Positions 8,395-17,809 of a stretch of 64,000 bases of DNA are shown here, in pieces. The stretch spans positions 2,170,001-2,234,000 of the forward strand of contig NZ_AP017313.1 in NCBI RefSeq assembly GCF_002355435.1, read 5' to 3'. A program made the position numbers and the translations under genes. Origin of the DNA: Mucilaginibacter gotjawali (GTDB lineage: Bacteria; Bacteroidota; Bacteroidia; Sphingobacteriales; Sphingobacteriaceae). Position 1 is the stretch's first letter. The number at the start of each line of letters is the position of its first letter. Below the pieces are notes generated by a model that saw nothing but the letters and a program-made list of their open reading frames with translations, was not told the origin of the DNA and made no database searches.

Positions 8395-9690
8395 TTAGTC
8401 GAGATCAACTTTTTTCATTTTTGGGGAAAGCAGATGCATTAGCACCCAGGCCAGCAGGTATGCGCTGCCGCATATTAAAAAGATAATGTTGTATCCGGTT
8501 ACGATATGCCCGGCTTTTTTACTGGCATCCAGGATATAACCGATAAACTGCGGGAAGAAAAAGCCGCCAACCGCCCCGGCCATGCTGCCGATACCAACCA
8601 CCGAGCTTATCGCCTTTTTCGGAAAAACATCGGATGCGGTTGTGAAAATATTGGCACTCCATGCCTGGTGGGCGGCTGCAGCAAGGCCGATCAACCCTAC
8701 CGCCTGCCAGATATTTGTGGCAAAACGGGCTGTCATAATCGGTACAACACACAAGGCAAACAATAACATGGCTGTTTTACGGGCTTTAAATACCGGCCAG
8801 CCCTTTTTTATCAGCCACGAAGATAAGTGACCGCCCCCGATGCTGCCTATGGTGGTGGCGGTATAAATAATTACCAGGGGCAAGCTGGGTTTGGTGAGAT
8901 TGATATGAAAAGTGCTGGAAAAATAGGAAGGAAGCCAAAAAAGCAAAAAGTACCAGATGGGGTCGGTCAGGAATTTGCCGGTCACGAAGGTCCATGTTTG
9001 GCGGATACCTAACAGTTTTATCCATTTAACCTGGTTTTCCCCGCTGGTTTTGATATATACTTCATCCAGGTCGCTTTGTATAAATTCATACTCACTTGCT
9101 GTCAGTTTTTTATGTTTCGATGGCATTTCATAAAAAAGCAGCCAAAAAATGAGCCAGATAAAGCCGATGGCGCCGGTGATGATAAAGGCCATCTGCCATC
9201 CGTAAATACCCAATATCCAGGGAACGAGGATGGGAGCAACCACTGCGCCAATATTGGCGCCTGAATTAAAAATACCTGTAGCAAGGGCCCTTTCCTTTTT
9301 TGGAAACCATTCGGCAACTGTTTTTATTGCTGCCGGGAAATTGCCGCCTTCGCCAATGCCCAAAGCGGACCGGGCCACGCCGAAACCAAAAGTCGACCTC
9401 GCGACAGCATGTCCTATCGCTGCCAGGCTCCAGATAATTAATGAAAATGTATAACCCAGTTTAGTTCCGATCTTGTCGATAATGCTACCAAAAAGCACTA
9501 AGCCTAACGCATAAAATGCAGTAAATGCCATTACGATATGGCTATAATCAGTTTCTGTCCAATGAAGTTGCGCTGATAAAGTGGGTTTTAATAAGCCGAT
9601 AATTTGCCGGTCGAGGTAGTTGATGGTTGTTGCAAAAAATAGGAGCGCCACAATACCCCATCTGTAATTTCCGACCTTGTTTTTATTCAT
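8395..9690 (-). CDS. exuT: Hexuronate transporter, ACS-family MFS (ExuT-like)
   Basis: Protein of 431 residues and 12 helices. It opens with RWGIVALLFFATTINYLDRQ, and R-x-W-x-x-x-x-L-x-F-x-x-x-x-x-x-x-LDR is the hallmark of the anion:cation symporter family that includes ExuT and GudP. The motif GEGGNFPAAIKTVAEWFPKK is also typical of the family. Predicted to import glucuronate or galacturonate by proton symport. It is the last gene of a four-gene operon (uxaC-kdgK-eda-exuT), 24 bp after eda. Substrate is inferred from the operon. Confidence 0.9.
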   Translation of the reverse strand: MNKNKVGNYRWGIVALLFFATTINYLDRQIIGLLKPTLSAQLHWTETDYSHIVMAFTAFYALGLVLFGSIIDKIGTKLGYTFSLIIWSLAAIGHAVARSTFGFGVARSALGIGEGGNFPAAIKTVAEWFPKKERALATGIFNSGANIGAVVAPILVPWILGIYGWQMAFIITGAIGFIWLIFWLLFYEMPSKHKKLTASEYEFIQSDLDEVYIKTSGENQVKWIKLLGIRQTWTFVTGKFLTDPIWYFLLFWLPSYFSSTFHINLTKPSLPLVIIYTATTIGSIGGGHLSSWLIKKGWPVFKARKTAMLLFALCVVPIMTARFATNIWQAVGLIGLAAAAHQAWSANIFTTASDVFPKKAISSVVGIGSMAGAVGGFFFPQFIGYILDASKKAGHIVTGYNIIFLICGSAYLLAWVLMHLLSPKMKKVDLD

Positions 9691-9714
9691 TATGCAGGTT
9701 TTTGATTGTGTAAA

Positions 9715-10374
9715 TTACATGGCCGTTTTTACCAGCTCCAATGCCGTAATGGTATCAGTTACTACCTTGTCATAAAGCCGACTGTCCAAAACCTCCCTGC
9801 TGATAAGTTTGCTGCCCATACCAACCGCGCTTACGCCGGAGTGGAACCAGGCATTAATGTTTTCAGAAGTGAGATCCACTCCGCCGGTAGGCATAAATAA
9901 CTGCCCCGGAAATAATTCCTTAATTGAACTTACAAAGGCCGGACCGAGTATATTTGCCGGGAATATCTTGATCAGCTCGGCGCCGTGTTTCTGAGCAGCA
10001 TAAATCTCAGTAGGGGTCATACAGCCCGGTATCCACAGTAATTTGTGTTTGTGAGCAGCTTTGGCTACTTCGCCGTTTACGATGGGTGATACGATGAAAT
10101 CAGCCCCGGCATCAATAAACGTTTCCGCTTCGGATACGTTTTTTATCGTCCCTATGCCCAAATACAGGTCAGCCATTTCCTTGTCAACGGCTTTCCGCAA
10201 TACTTTAAAATTATCCAACGCCTGTTTACCCCTGTTGGTATATTCAAATACCCTGATCCCGGCTTTATACAACGAACGGGTAATTTGCAGGCTTACTTCC
10301 GGGTCCTCATAAAAAAATAAAGGCAGCATTCCTTGTGTGAGGATGCTGTTGAGGACCGCTTTTTTTATTTTCAT
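9715..10374 (-). CDS. eda: KDPG/KHG aldolase
   Basis: Protein of 219 residues, normal for the class I aldolase that splits 2-keto-3-deoxy-6-phosphogluconate into pyruvate and glyceraldehyde 3-phosphate. Visible elements: FEYTNRG (catalytic Glu region), GIGTIKN, ADFIVSPIVNGEV, PGCMTPTEIYAAQKHGAELIK with the Schiff-base Lys in IKIFPA, and the phosphate loop PTGGVDL. It lies 11 bp after kdgK, so the two act consecutively in the uronate (Ashwell) pathway. Confidence 0.93.
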   Translation of the reverse strand: MKIKKAVLNSILTQGMLPLFFYEDPEVSLQITRSLYKAGIRVFEYTNRGKQALDNFKVLRKAVDKEMADLYLGIGTIKNVSEAETFIDAGADFIVSPIVNGEVAKAAHKHKLLWIPGCMTPTEIYAAQKHGAELIKIFPANILGPAFVSSIKELFPGQLFMPTGGVDLTSENINAWFHSGVSAVGMGSKLISREVLDSRLYDKVVTDTITALELVKTAM

Positions 10375-10385
10375 GGCAGGTTTAT

Positions 10386-11420
10386 TTAATTAATCGCTTT
10401 TTTAATTTCGGCGACAGTACGGGTTGTCGCATCCCCCTTTATAAACAATTTTTCAAATGCGGCTGCGGTGGCGTAATTAAGTATTTCAGGCATTTTCAGC
10501 TGGTGATAAAAGCCATAAATCAGTCCGGCCATAAAACAGTCGCCGCTGCCCGCTTTATCCATCACCTGCCCCGTTTCATATTCGCCCGAATTATACAATT
10601 GGTTATCGATATACAAAGTTGAATAATATTTTATATCGTTTGTAGCATCGAAACGAAAAGTATTGGCTACCGCCTTGCATTTGGAATATTGATGCAAAAT
10701 AGTTTCGGAGGTTCTTAATGATTCTTTTAAGTAAATGCTTTTTTGCCCGGATTCATGGATGTTTGGTGTTACTTCGATACCAAGCATTGTTTCGGCCGCC
10801 CAAATATTACCCATCACCAAATCACAGTGTTTTACAAGGCCGGGCATTACCTGTACTGGCGACTTGCCATATTGCCATAATTTAGACCGGTAATTAAGAT
10901 CGACTGAAATGGTGATCCCTTTTTTTTCAGCGGCTTCCAGCGCCTCTTTACAAACGTCGGCTATATTTTGGCCTATGGCCGGGCATATGGCGCTGAAGTG
11001 AAACCAGGTAACTCCCTGCAAAACCTTATCCCAGTCAATAACGCCTGTCTTTAAATTCGCGAAGGCGGAACCGGCACGATCGTAAATTAACGCGTTGTGT
11101 TTAAGGTCCTGCCCGGTAGTTAAAAAATAAAGACCGACACGCCCTTCCCCATAATGGATAGGAGAGGTATCTATTCCTTTTTTATCCAGGTATGTTATTA
11201 TTTGTGCTGATAAACCATTTGGCGGTAAGGCTGTAAAATATTTTACAGGTACAGCCCACAAGGCAAGCGCGTTGGCCACATTCAGTTCGGCGCCGCCAAT
11301 GTAAAAAGGGATTTGGTTCATGTTCAACCAGTCGCCGTCCGCATCGGGACAAAGGCGGATGAGCAATTCGCCAAATGAAAGTATAGACCCGTTTTTTTCT
11401 TGTTTTAGCAGTGCGCTCAT
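10386..11420 (-). CDS. kdgK: 2-keto-3-deoxygluconate kinase, PfkB family
   Basis: Protein of 344 residues. N-terminal SFGELLIRLCPD and the GGAELNVANALALW segment mark the PfkB ribokinase fold. The catalytic-base motif is DKAGSGDCFMAGLIYGF near residue 300 (usual form G-A-G-D). Predicted to phosphorylate KDG to KDPG for the aldolase encoded next. The start codon overlaps the uxaC stop by 4 bp, so the two are translationally coupled. Confidence 0.9.
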   Translation of the reverse strand: MSALLKQEKNGSILSFGELLIRLCPDADGDWLNMNQIPFYIGGAELNVANALALWAVPVKYFTALPPNGLSAQIITYLDKKGIDTSPIHYGEGRVGLYFLTTGQDLKHNALIYDRAGSAFANLKTGVIDWDKVLQGVTWFHFSAICPAIGQNIADVCKEALEAAEKKGITISVDLNYRSKLWQYGKSPVQVMPGLVKHCDLVMGNIWAAETMLGIEVTPNIHESGQKSIYLKESLRTSETILHQYSKCKAVANTFRFDATNDIKYYSTLYIDNQLYNSGEYETGQVMDKAGSGDCFMAGLIYGFYHQLKMPEILNYATAAAFEKLFIKGDATTRTVAEIKKAIN

Positions 11421-12829
11421 TTTACCTGGTCAAAACCGAAATATGTTTTTGCATTATAATAACTTATATCCTGTACGATCTTTCCTGTCCATTCCAGGTC
11501 GTTGGGCAATTCGCCGTTTTCAATATCATTTCCCAGGAGGTTGCACAATATCCTTCTGAAATATTCGTGCCTTGGGAAAGATAAGAAGCTGCGCGAGTCA
11601 GTTAACATACCTGCCATCCGGCTTAAAAGACCCATGTTTGAGAGCGCATTCAATTGTTTGATCATGCCATCTTTTTGATCCAAAAACCACCAGGCCGAGC
11701 CAAACTGTATCTTTCCGGCGATTGAGCCGTCGTTAAAGTTCCCGGCCATGGTTGCAAATAACTCGTTATCGCCGGGATTGAGGTTATAGAGGATAGTTTT
11801 TGCCAGTTTATTTTCCGCTTGTAATTTGTTCATGAATTTTGACAATGACCTCCCCTGGGCAAAATCGCCAATAGAATCATATCCCGTGTCGGCGCCAATT
11901 TCAGCTAATGCCCTGGTATTATTATTTCTTAATGCGCCAAGGTGAAATTGCTGCACCCAGCCCTTTTCATCATCCCATTTTGCAAAATGATATAACATTG
12001 CCGATTTGAACTTTACAACCTCATCATGGGTTAATTCTCTTTGAGCCAATATTTTCAGAAAAATCGTCCTGATCTCCTGGTCTGTATAGTTGGCTGCATA
12101 GAGTTGCTCAAGGCCATGGTCAGACAAGCGGCAGCCATTTGCGGCAAAATAGTCGTGGCGTTTTTTTAAAGCGCCGAGATAAGTATCAAAATCGCAGATA
12201 TCGGTACCTATGAGTGTTTCAAGCTGATGGATATACCGGGCAAGCGCTTCAATATTATCAGCCTGCATGGCTTTATCCGGCCGGAATGCGGGCAGTACCT
12301 TAACGGTATAATTATCAGTCTTTATTTTTTGATGGTAGGTTAAATTGTCAATGGGGTCATCTGTAGTACAGATAACTTCTACATTCCGGTTTTTGATAAT
12401 GTTTTTAACGCTGTACTCAGGCGACTGTAATTTTTCAGTGCATTCATCATATATTTTTTTTGCTGTTTGCGGCGATAATATTTCGTGGATATCAAAATAC
12501 CGCTGTAATTCAAGATGTGTCCAGTGAAAGAGCGGATTGCGCAGTGTATAGGGAACAGTTGCGGCCCAGGCCTCAAACTTTTCACGGTCAGTTTTGTCTC
12601 CTGTAATGTAAGCTTCGTTTATGCCATTGGCACGCAAAGCCCGCCATTTGTAATGGTCGCCATAAAGCCAGGCGCGGGTAATATTTTCAAAATTGATGTC
12701 GTTGGCAATCTGGTCGGGGGGCAGGTGGCAGTGGTAGTCGATAATAGGTAGCCCCGCAGCATAATCATGATATAAGCGCCGGGCGGTTTTGGTATCAAGT
12801 AGAAAATCTTCGTCTAAAAAAGGTTTCAT
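11417..12829 (-). CDS. uxaC: Uronate isomerase
   Basis: Protein of 470 residues, the usual size. It starts MKPFLDEDFLLDTKTARRLYHDYA and carries the metal-binding IDYHCHLPP (about 32-40), RALRANGI (substrate Arg region) and NNNTRALAEIGADTGYDSIGD. It converts D-glucuronate to fructuronate and D-galacturonate to tagaturonate. It is the first gene of the operon. The oxidoreductase and dehydratase steps (uxuB/uxaB, uxuA/uxaA) that lead to KDG are not in this window and must be encoded elsewhere if the pathway is complete. Confidence 0.95.
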   Translation of the reverse strand: MKPFLDEDFLLDTKTARRLYHDYAAGLPIIDYHCHLPPDQIANDINFENITRAWLYGDHYKWRALRANGINEAYITGDKTDREKFEAWAATVPYTLRNPLFHWTHLELQRYFDIHEILSPQTAKKIYDECTEKLQSPEYSVKNIIKNRNVEVICTTDDPIDNLTYHQKIKTDNYTVKVLPAFRPDKAMQADNIEALARYIHQLETLIGTDICDFDTYLGALKKRHDYFAANGCRLSDHGLEQLYAANYTDQEIRTIFLKILAQRELTHDEVVKFKSAMLYHFAKWDDEKGWVQQFHLGALRNNNTRALAEIGADTGYDSIGDFAQGRSLSKFMNKLQAENKLAKTILYNLNPGDNELFATMAGNFNDGSIAGKIQFGSAWWFLDQKDGMIKQLNALSNMGLLSRMAGMLTDSRSFLSFPRHEYFRRILCNLLGNDIENGELPNDLEWTGKIVQDISYYNAKTYFGFDQVK

Positions 12830-12907
12830 TTTAAAAATTATATACAGGTAGAGTTAGTTTAACCTGGTTTAATTAGTTTTTAATTTTCGGAACCAATATA
12901 CTTTATA

Positions 12908-12924
12908 TGTTATACATTATAACA
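12908..12924. promoter_or_regulatory. Palindromic operator candidate upstream of uronate operon
   Basis: TGTTATA-CAT-TATAACA is a perfect 7+7 bp inverted repeat, 84 bp upstream of the uxaC start. Its size and AT-rich dyad form fit a GntR- or LacI-type repressor site. No such regulator is encoded in the window. The site could also serve the divergent flavoprotein gene at 13042. Confidence 0.5.
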
Positions 12925-13041
12925 ACGTATTAGTTAATTTACAAAACTATTGAGCTGATGATTGTTAAGCTGATAATTCGTTATCAACGAACACTTTATC
13001 TCCACAATGTTGTTGTTTAAATTGTAAAACATGATTAAGTT

Positions 13042-13707
13042 ATGGAAAAGCATATCGTTAAAGTGTTAAAAACTGAATTTGTAACACACAATGTAAAAAG
13101 ATTTACGCTGCAACGGCCGGCGGGCTATACGTTTACATCGGGCCAGGCTACAGATGTGTCTATTAATAAACCCGGGCTCGAAAATGAACTCCGGCCGTTT
13201 ACTTTTACCAGCCTTAACAGTGATGACCATCTTGAGTTTACCATTAAAATTTATACGGGACATAATGGCGTTACCGAAAAGTTACTCGGTATTAACGGGG
13301 GAGATGAATTGATAGTGCATGAAGTATTTGGCGCTATTAACTACCAGGGAGCCGGCCTTTTTATTGCTGGTGGCGCCGGCATAACACCGTTTATCTCTAT
13401 CCTTCGCCAACTGAAAGAGGACGATAAACTTGACGATAATATTTTACTTTTTGCTAATCACACGGAAGATGATATCATTATAAAAGACGAGCTGGACGAG
13501 ATGCTGGGTAAAAATCACGTTGATTTTATTGCAAATCCTTTATCAGGTAAACAGGGCAGACGCATTGATAAAGCTGCTCTTAAGCAATATTTAAACCCGG
13601 CAATAAAATATAGCTATATCTGCGGCCCGGATGAGTTTGTTGCACAAATAAAAAATAGTTTAATAGAATTGGGCGTTGCAGCAGACAGGATAGTTATGGA
13701 GCAATAG
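13042..13707 (+). CDS. Ferredoxin-NADP reductase-like FAD/NAD-binding oxidoreductase
   Basis: Protein of 221 residues with the two-domain FNR fold. FAD domain: RPFTFTS (about 51-57, the R-x-[FY]-[ST] flavin motif). NAD(P) domain: GLFIAGGAGITPFISILRQL (nucleotide loop) and CGPDEFVAQIKNSL (C-terminal C-G-P motif). It has no 2Fe-2S domain, so it would pair with a separate carrier, such as ferredoxin or a flavohaemoprotein-type partner, which is not visible nearby. It stands alone between the uronate and GlcNAc operons; its physiological partner is unknown. Confidence 0.85.
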   Translation: MEKHIVKVLKTEFVTHNVKRFTLQRPAGYTFTSGQATDVSINKPGLENELRPFTFTSLNSDDHLEFTIKIYTGHNGVTEKLLGINGGDELIVHEVFGAINYQGAGLFIAGGAGITPFISILRQLKEDDKLDDNILLFANHTEDDIIIKDELDEMLGKNHVDFIANPLSGKQGRRIDKAALKQYLNPAIKYSYICGPDEFVAQIKNSLIELGVAADRIVMEQ

Positions 13708-13729
13708 GCAAAGGCTCCCACATTCATTA

Positions 13730-14488
13730 TTAAATAAACGAACTGCTGCTTTTATCAAGGAAGAGCACGGCATTTGGGTGCTTGCGTAAAATAGTTGACG
13801 GATATTCTTCAATAATGTCGCAATATAAGGTGTTATAAACTGCGTTAGCCTTGTTTTTTCCGGGTACTACGCAATAAATATATTTGCCAGCCATTAGCGC
13901 AGGGATGGTTAAGGTAAGTGCGTATGCGGGCACGCTGCTGAGTTCGGCAAAACAGCCATCGTTCACCTGTTGCTGCCGGCATGCTGCATCCAGTTTTACC
14001 ATTTTTACCATTGATTGGTCGTTGAAATAAGCCACATGCGGATCATTAAAAGCCAGGTGGCCGTTTTCGCCGATGCCCAAACAAACAATATCGGGCGGAA
14101 ATTGGGCTAAAAGTTTAGTATATCGTTTGCATTCGGCTCCAATATCAGAAGCATTGCCATTGATATAGTTAACCGAGTGGAACGGCAAGAGGTTGAAGAT
14201 TTTGCTATTAAGAAACGATGCAAATGAATGGGTATCTTTTTCGGGCAATTCGATATATTCATCCATATGAAAAGCGTTTACGCGCCGCCAGTCCACAGTT
14301 GAGGATTCAACTATCGCATCCAAAAATTCATTTTGAGAGGGCGCTGCCGCAAAAATTACATTTACATAATCCTGTTGCGTTAGCAAGTAATTTATTTTTG
14401 CGCATACCATCAATGCGGCCTCTGCACCAAGCAGCATCCTGTTCTTATGGATCTTTATGATCAGGTTATCAACTACCTGCAGTTTCAT
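13730..14488 (-). CDS. nagB: Glucosamine-6-phosphate deaminase-like protein
   Basis: Protein of 252 residues of the NagB/6-phosphogluconolactonase family. Recognised motifs: FAAAPSQNEFLDAI (phosphate loop region), NAFHMDEYI, CLGIGENGHLAFNDP and the C-terminal PSTILRKHPNAVLFLD. In E. coli NagB the middle motif reads G-x-G-N-D-G-H-x-A-F-N-E-P with Asp141, His143 and Glu148 at the active site; here they appear as E, H and D, a conservative variant. Converts GlcN-6-P to fructose-6-P and ammonia. The 20-bp overlap with nagA makes co-translation very likely. Confidence 0.82.
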   Translation of the reverse strand: MKLQVVDNLIIKIHKNRMLLGAEAALMVCAKINYLLTQQDYVNVIFAAAPSQNEFLDAIVESSTVDWRRVNAFHMDEYIELPEKDTHSFASFLNSKIFNLLPFHSVNYINGNASDIGAECKRYTKLLAQFPPDIVCLGIGENGHLAFNDPHVAYFNDQSMVKMVKLDAACRQQQVNDGCFAELSSVPAYALTLTIPALMAGKYIYCVVPGKNKANAVYNTLYCDIIEEYPSTILRKHPNAVLFLDKSSSSFI

Positions 14489-15683
14489 TGTAAGCTAACG
14501 TTTTTCTGTACACAACTCTTCCTTTAACGATGGTCATTTCAATATTTATTTCGTCGTCGAAAATTACAATATCTGCATCCATTCCAGCCGCTAATGTCCC
14601 CTTTTTATTCTCAATTTTCATAATTTTCGCAGGAGTTGCTGTAGCCATTTTAACTGCCTCGGGTAAAGGTACACCGGCTATAGTTATCATGTTGTACACC
14701 AGTCTATTGGTTGTTGCAACGCTGCCGGCAAAGGCGCTCCGGTCGGGGAGTTTAGCTACACCATCTTCAACAATTACATTTAAACCATTTTTTAAACTGC
14801 CCAAAATACTTTCTCCTTCGGGCATTCCGGCGGCCCGCATGGCGTCGGTTATCAGTGCAGTTTTATCTGCGCCTTTTATTTTATAAACCAGTTTCAATAA
14901 AGGAGGCGGCAAGTGGATACCATCGGCAATGATCTCCACATCCATTTCATCTAGTAAAAGCGCACTTTCAATTACGCCGGCGTACCTGTATGCGTTGCGT
15001 CTCGTAACGCCCGACATACCCGAATAAAGGTGCGTGGCCAGCGAGTAGCCGTTTTCCATTGCGATCAAAACTTCCTCATAAATGGCATCGGTATGTGCAA
15101 TAGACGCCAAAACTCCCTTTGATGTTACATACTTCCCAAATTCAATTGCGCCTTTCAATTCCGGGGCGGCGCTCCATCGTTTGATAACGGAAGTATTGCT
15201 TAAAATTTCCATGTATTCTTCGGGGTCAGGATCGCGGATATACCTTGGGTCCTGCGCCCCGCACTGTTTAACCGAAAAATATGGCCCCTCCAGGTGCATA
15301 CCTATAAATTGCGAACCGTTTTTGTTTTGTTTATCGGCTGTTTCGTATATCCTCAGTGTTTCCAGCAATTCTTCTTTACTGCTGGTGAGTGTGGTTGGCA
15401 GCATGGCGGTTGTTCCGTACCGGGCATGTGTATTGGCTATAGCCAGAAACGCCCCAACGGTATTGTCCATAAAATCGTGTCCGCCGCCGCCATGTACGTG
15501 GATATCAATAAAACCAGGTGAAACATATTTTCCGCAAGCATCAATTTCAAGCGCATCCGGAGCATCAATATTCCGATCACTAATAGCTGTTATAGCACCG
15601 TCAGCCATCAACATACAGCCATTATCAACAATGCCTGATGGTGTTATGAGTTTTCCGTTAAATATTTTTAAACGCTGGTCCAC
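14469..15683 (-). CDS. nagA: N-acetylglucosamine-6-phosphate deacetylase
   Basis: Protein of 404 residues of the amidohydrolase superfamily. Metal and substrate motifs: PGFIDIHVHGGGGHDFMDN (about 55-73), GMHLEGPYFSVKQCGAQDP with the catalytic-metal Glu, IAHTDAIYEE, THLYSGMSGV and the catalytic Asp in ALITDAM. It removes acetate from GlcNAc-6-P ahead of NagB. The best start in this frame is GTG at 15683. It lies 15 bp downstream of the GH20 gene. Confidence 0.93.
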   Translation of the reverse strand: MDQRLKIFNGKLITPSGIVDNGCMLMADGAITAISDRNIDAPDALEIDACGKYVSPGFIDIHVHGGGGHDFMDNTVGAFLAIANTHARYGTTAMLPTTLTSSKEELLETLRIYETADKQNKNGSQFIGMHLEGPYFSVKQCGAQDPRYIRDPDPEEYMEILSNTSVIKRWSAAPELKGAIEFGKYVTSKGVLASIAHTDAIYEEVLIAMENGYSLATHLYSGMSGVTRRNAYRYAGVIESALLLDEMDVEIIADGIHLPPPLLKLVYKIKGADKTALITDAMRAAGMPEGESILGSLKNGLNVIVEDGVAKLPDRSAFAGSVATTNRLVYNMITIAGVPLPEAVKMATATPAKIMKIENKKGTLAAGMDADIVIFDDEINIEMTIVKGRVVYRKTLAYNETAGS

Positions 15684-15698
15684 AATGGTATATTAAGC

Positions 15699-17249
15699 TT
15701 ACTTATTTCCTGATAAACGGTCGTACAAAAGTTTAAGTCGTATACTTCTTAATTCGTTCTCCTCTGCCAGCTCAGCCGGATAGAGGAAGTTTTTGTTGAG
15801 GTGCGAAAAATGCAGGTCCAATAGCGTTTCATTTATCATCAGGTTTTTCAATTTATCCAATACGCCGGGTTTTTGCAGGGCGGTAAACTCCGGTGAGTTA
15901 ACCGTTTGCAAAATATAATGGAATTCAAGATAGTTTACCCGGATGCCGGCCATTAGCCTGTAATGCTCAAATTCATCTTTGTTTTTTTCGGGTTGAAGAT
16001 CGTAAAGGGTTTCCAAAGCTACCTTAGCACTATCAAGCAACTGTTTTACCGTTAAATGCAGGGAGGATTTAACTTCGCTATGAACTATTTCAAATGGCGC
16101 AGTTTTTAATGTTTTCCAAAACGTTGCCGACTGTTCCGCAGTAAAACCATATTGTTCTTTACAATAAGCGGGTATAAAATCATCAATATTCAGCGGTGTC
16201 GCAGATTTTATACTTTCGGCGTAAGCAGCTAATAATATATTAAACCCGCTGAGCGGATACACGTGCCTGATCGCATATTCTTCTGTCAATTCGTTTTCTG
16301 ATTCAAAAACCTGGGAGTATTGGCCTGATGTAGACCACGAAGTCATCACAATTCCTTTATAGCCTAATTTTGCTGCTTCTGGCACAAAATCACGGATGTT
16401 TTTAAAATGCTTTTCCCATTGGGTTAAAAAATAATTATCGGGCGATGACCTTAGCGCCGGCGCGCCCCAAATTTCATAGCCGCTTTGCACCAGCTTTTTA
16501 TGATCGCCGAAATTGTTCAGGCCCCAGCCATAATTCCAATCGATAAACACCGTGCCCTTAGGTAGCAATTTTATAGCTTCGGGATATTTTAAAGCGATAT
16601 CGGCCCAAAGTACGGGCGTTTTGCCGAGCCTCATCACTATATTGCACAGCATTCGTATGTAATTGATATACAGTTTTGATTTTCCCTCTTTGGCCACCAT
16701 CAAGCGACATCTTTCGTCGTGGCCGAGTAAATAAGTTTCATCGCCGCCAATGTGGATATATTTTGAGGTATGGGTGGAAGCAAGTTCCGTGTACAGATCA
16801 GTAAACAACGCGCTGTCCGGCCCGGTTTGCAGCGGACAAACCTGCGAAAAATCTTTTTGGTCTTCACGAAGCGCTTTATACCTGTCGTTCCTCAAAATGT
16901 ATTCAACATGTCCGAAACTTTGCTGCAGGGGGATCACATCTATCCCCAAATCGCTGCAATATTTTATAAGTGAAGTTACCTCCTGTTTGGAATAGGCATA
17001 CCTGTTTGGGATCAGCGGGTGTTTTTCAAATGGGTACGTGCCTTCCCATTCCATAATAAGGGTATTGATGCCGTATCCGTGCAATTTAAAGGCAAAGGCT
17101 TTTAAGGCATCCATCGTCATCACCTGGATCCTTAAGTCAAGATGAAAACCTTTTACAATAAACGGGTTATGCGGGCTTGCAACCGGTTGGGCAATGGTGC
17201 CATACGCGGTGTTTAACAATATCAATAAAACCAGTATGTGTTTTCTCAT
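15699..17249 (-). CDS. Exported beta-N-acetylhexosaminidase, GH20
   Basis: Protein of 516 residues with a signal peptide (VLLILLNTAYGTIAQ). The TIM-barrel catalytic core holds the GH20 signature YIHIGGDETYLLG at about 171-183, where the Asp-Glu pair is the catalytic dyad for substrate-assisted hydrolysis. It lacks an obvious N-terminal GH20b domain: the barrel begins soon after the signal. It probably releases terminal GlcNAc from chito-oligosaccharides, peptidoglycan or glycans. With nagA and nagB it forms a three-gene salvage operon. No GlcNAc transporter or kinase is next to it. Confidence 0.88.
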   Translation of the reverse strand: MRKHILVLLILLNTAYGTIAQPVASPHNPFIVKGFHLDLRIQVMTMDALKAFAFKLHGYGINTLIMEWEGTYPFEKHPLIPNRYAYSKQEVTSLIKYCSDLGIDVIPLQQSFGHVEYILRNDRYKALREDQKDFSQVCPLQTGPDSALFTDLYTELASTHTSKYIHIGGDETYLLGHDERCRLMVAKEGKSKLYINYIRMLCNIVMRLGKTPVLWADIALKYPEAIKLLPKGTVFIDWNYGWGLNNFGDHKKLVQSGYEIWGAPALRSSPDNYFLTQWEKHFKNIRDFVPEAAKLGYKGIVMTSWSTSGQYSQVFESENELTEEYAIRHVYPLSGFNILLAAYAESIKSATPLNIDDFIPAYCKEQYGFTAEQSATFWKTLKTAPFEIVHSEVKSSLHLTVKQLLDSAKVALETLYDLQPEKNKDEFEHYRLMAGIRVNYLEFHYILQTVNSPEFTALQKPGVLDKLKNLMINETLLDLHFSHLNKNFLYPAELAEENELRSIRLKLLYDRLSGNK

Positions 17250-17455
17250 CGATCTTTAATTGCTTTGAAACAAGCCACCCGCTCAAATTTGGTTAGCCCA
17301 ATATATAAAGAAAAGCCAACCGGTTAACAGGGTGGGGTAGGAAATCCGAAAAAACTGACGATCTCTTACCTGTGTGACAATAGGATCATTGATAATCCAT
17401 TCGCCCGGGATACCCGTAAAAAGAAAAAGTAATATTATCGGGTATTTAAGATAGT

Positions 17456-17809
17456 TTATTCGAATTTTTTTACGAGTTCCACTAATTCTGTAATATCAAA
17501 CGGTTTTTTTAAATAGCCATCAGCCTCACTTTCAGCAGCCATGCGTTCCAGGCCGGTGCTTGCCGATACCAGCACAATAGGGTATCGCCTGGTGGCCGGG
17601 TTGTTTTTAAATTGCTTGCAATAATCCTGCCCATAGCCATCCGTCAGGCGGTTATCCATCAGTATCAGCATTGGTTCAATTAAGTGCACTTGTTCTAAAG
17701 GTTTGCTGTTAGTGGCCGCCAAAACCTCATATCCTTCATCAGAAAGGATGTAGGTCATAATATCGAGTATGTCAGGGTCATCTTCTATGATGATGATTTT
17801 TTTAGGCAT
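17456..17809 (-). CDS. Single-domain response regulator receiver
   Basis: Protein of 117 residues, a CheY-like receiver and nothing else. Acidic pocket EDD (9-11), phospho-acceptor Asp in LILMDNRL (about 52), Ser in LVSAS, and the conserved Lys in YLKKPF. With no output domain it must act by protein-protein contact or phosphorelay. No histidine kinase is adjacent, so it is an orphan here. Confidence 0.9.
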   Translation of the reverse strand: MPKKIIIIEDDPDILDIMTYILSDEGYEVLAATNSKPLEQVHLIEPMLILMDNRLTDGYGQDYCKQFKNNPATRRYPIVLVSASTGLERMAAESEADGYLKKPFDITELVELVKKFE

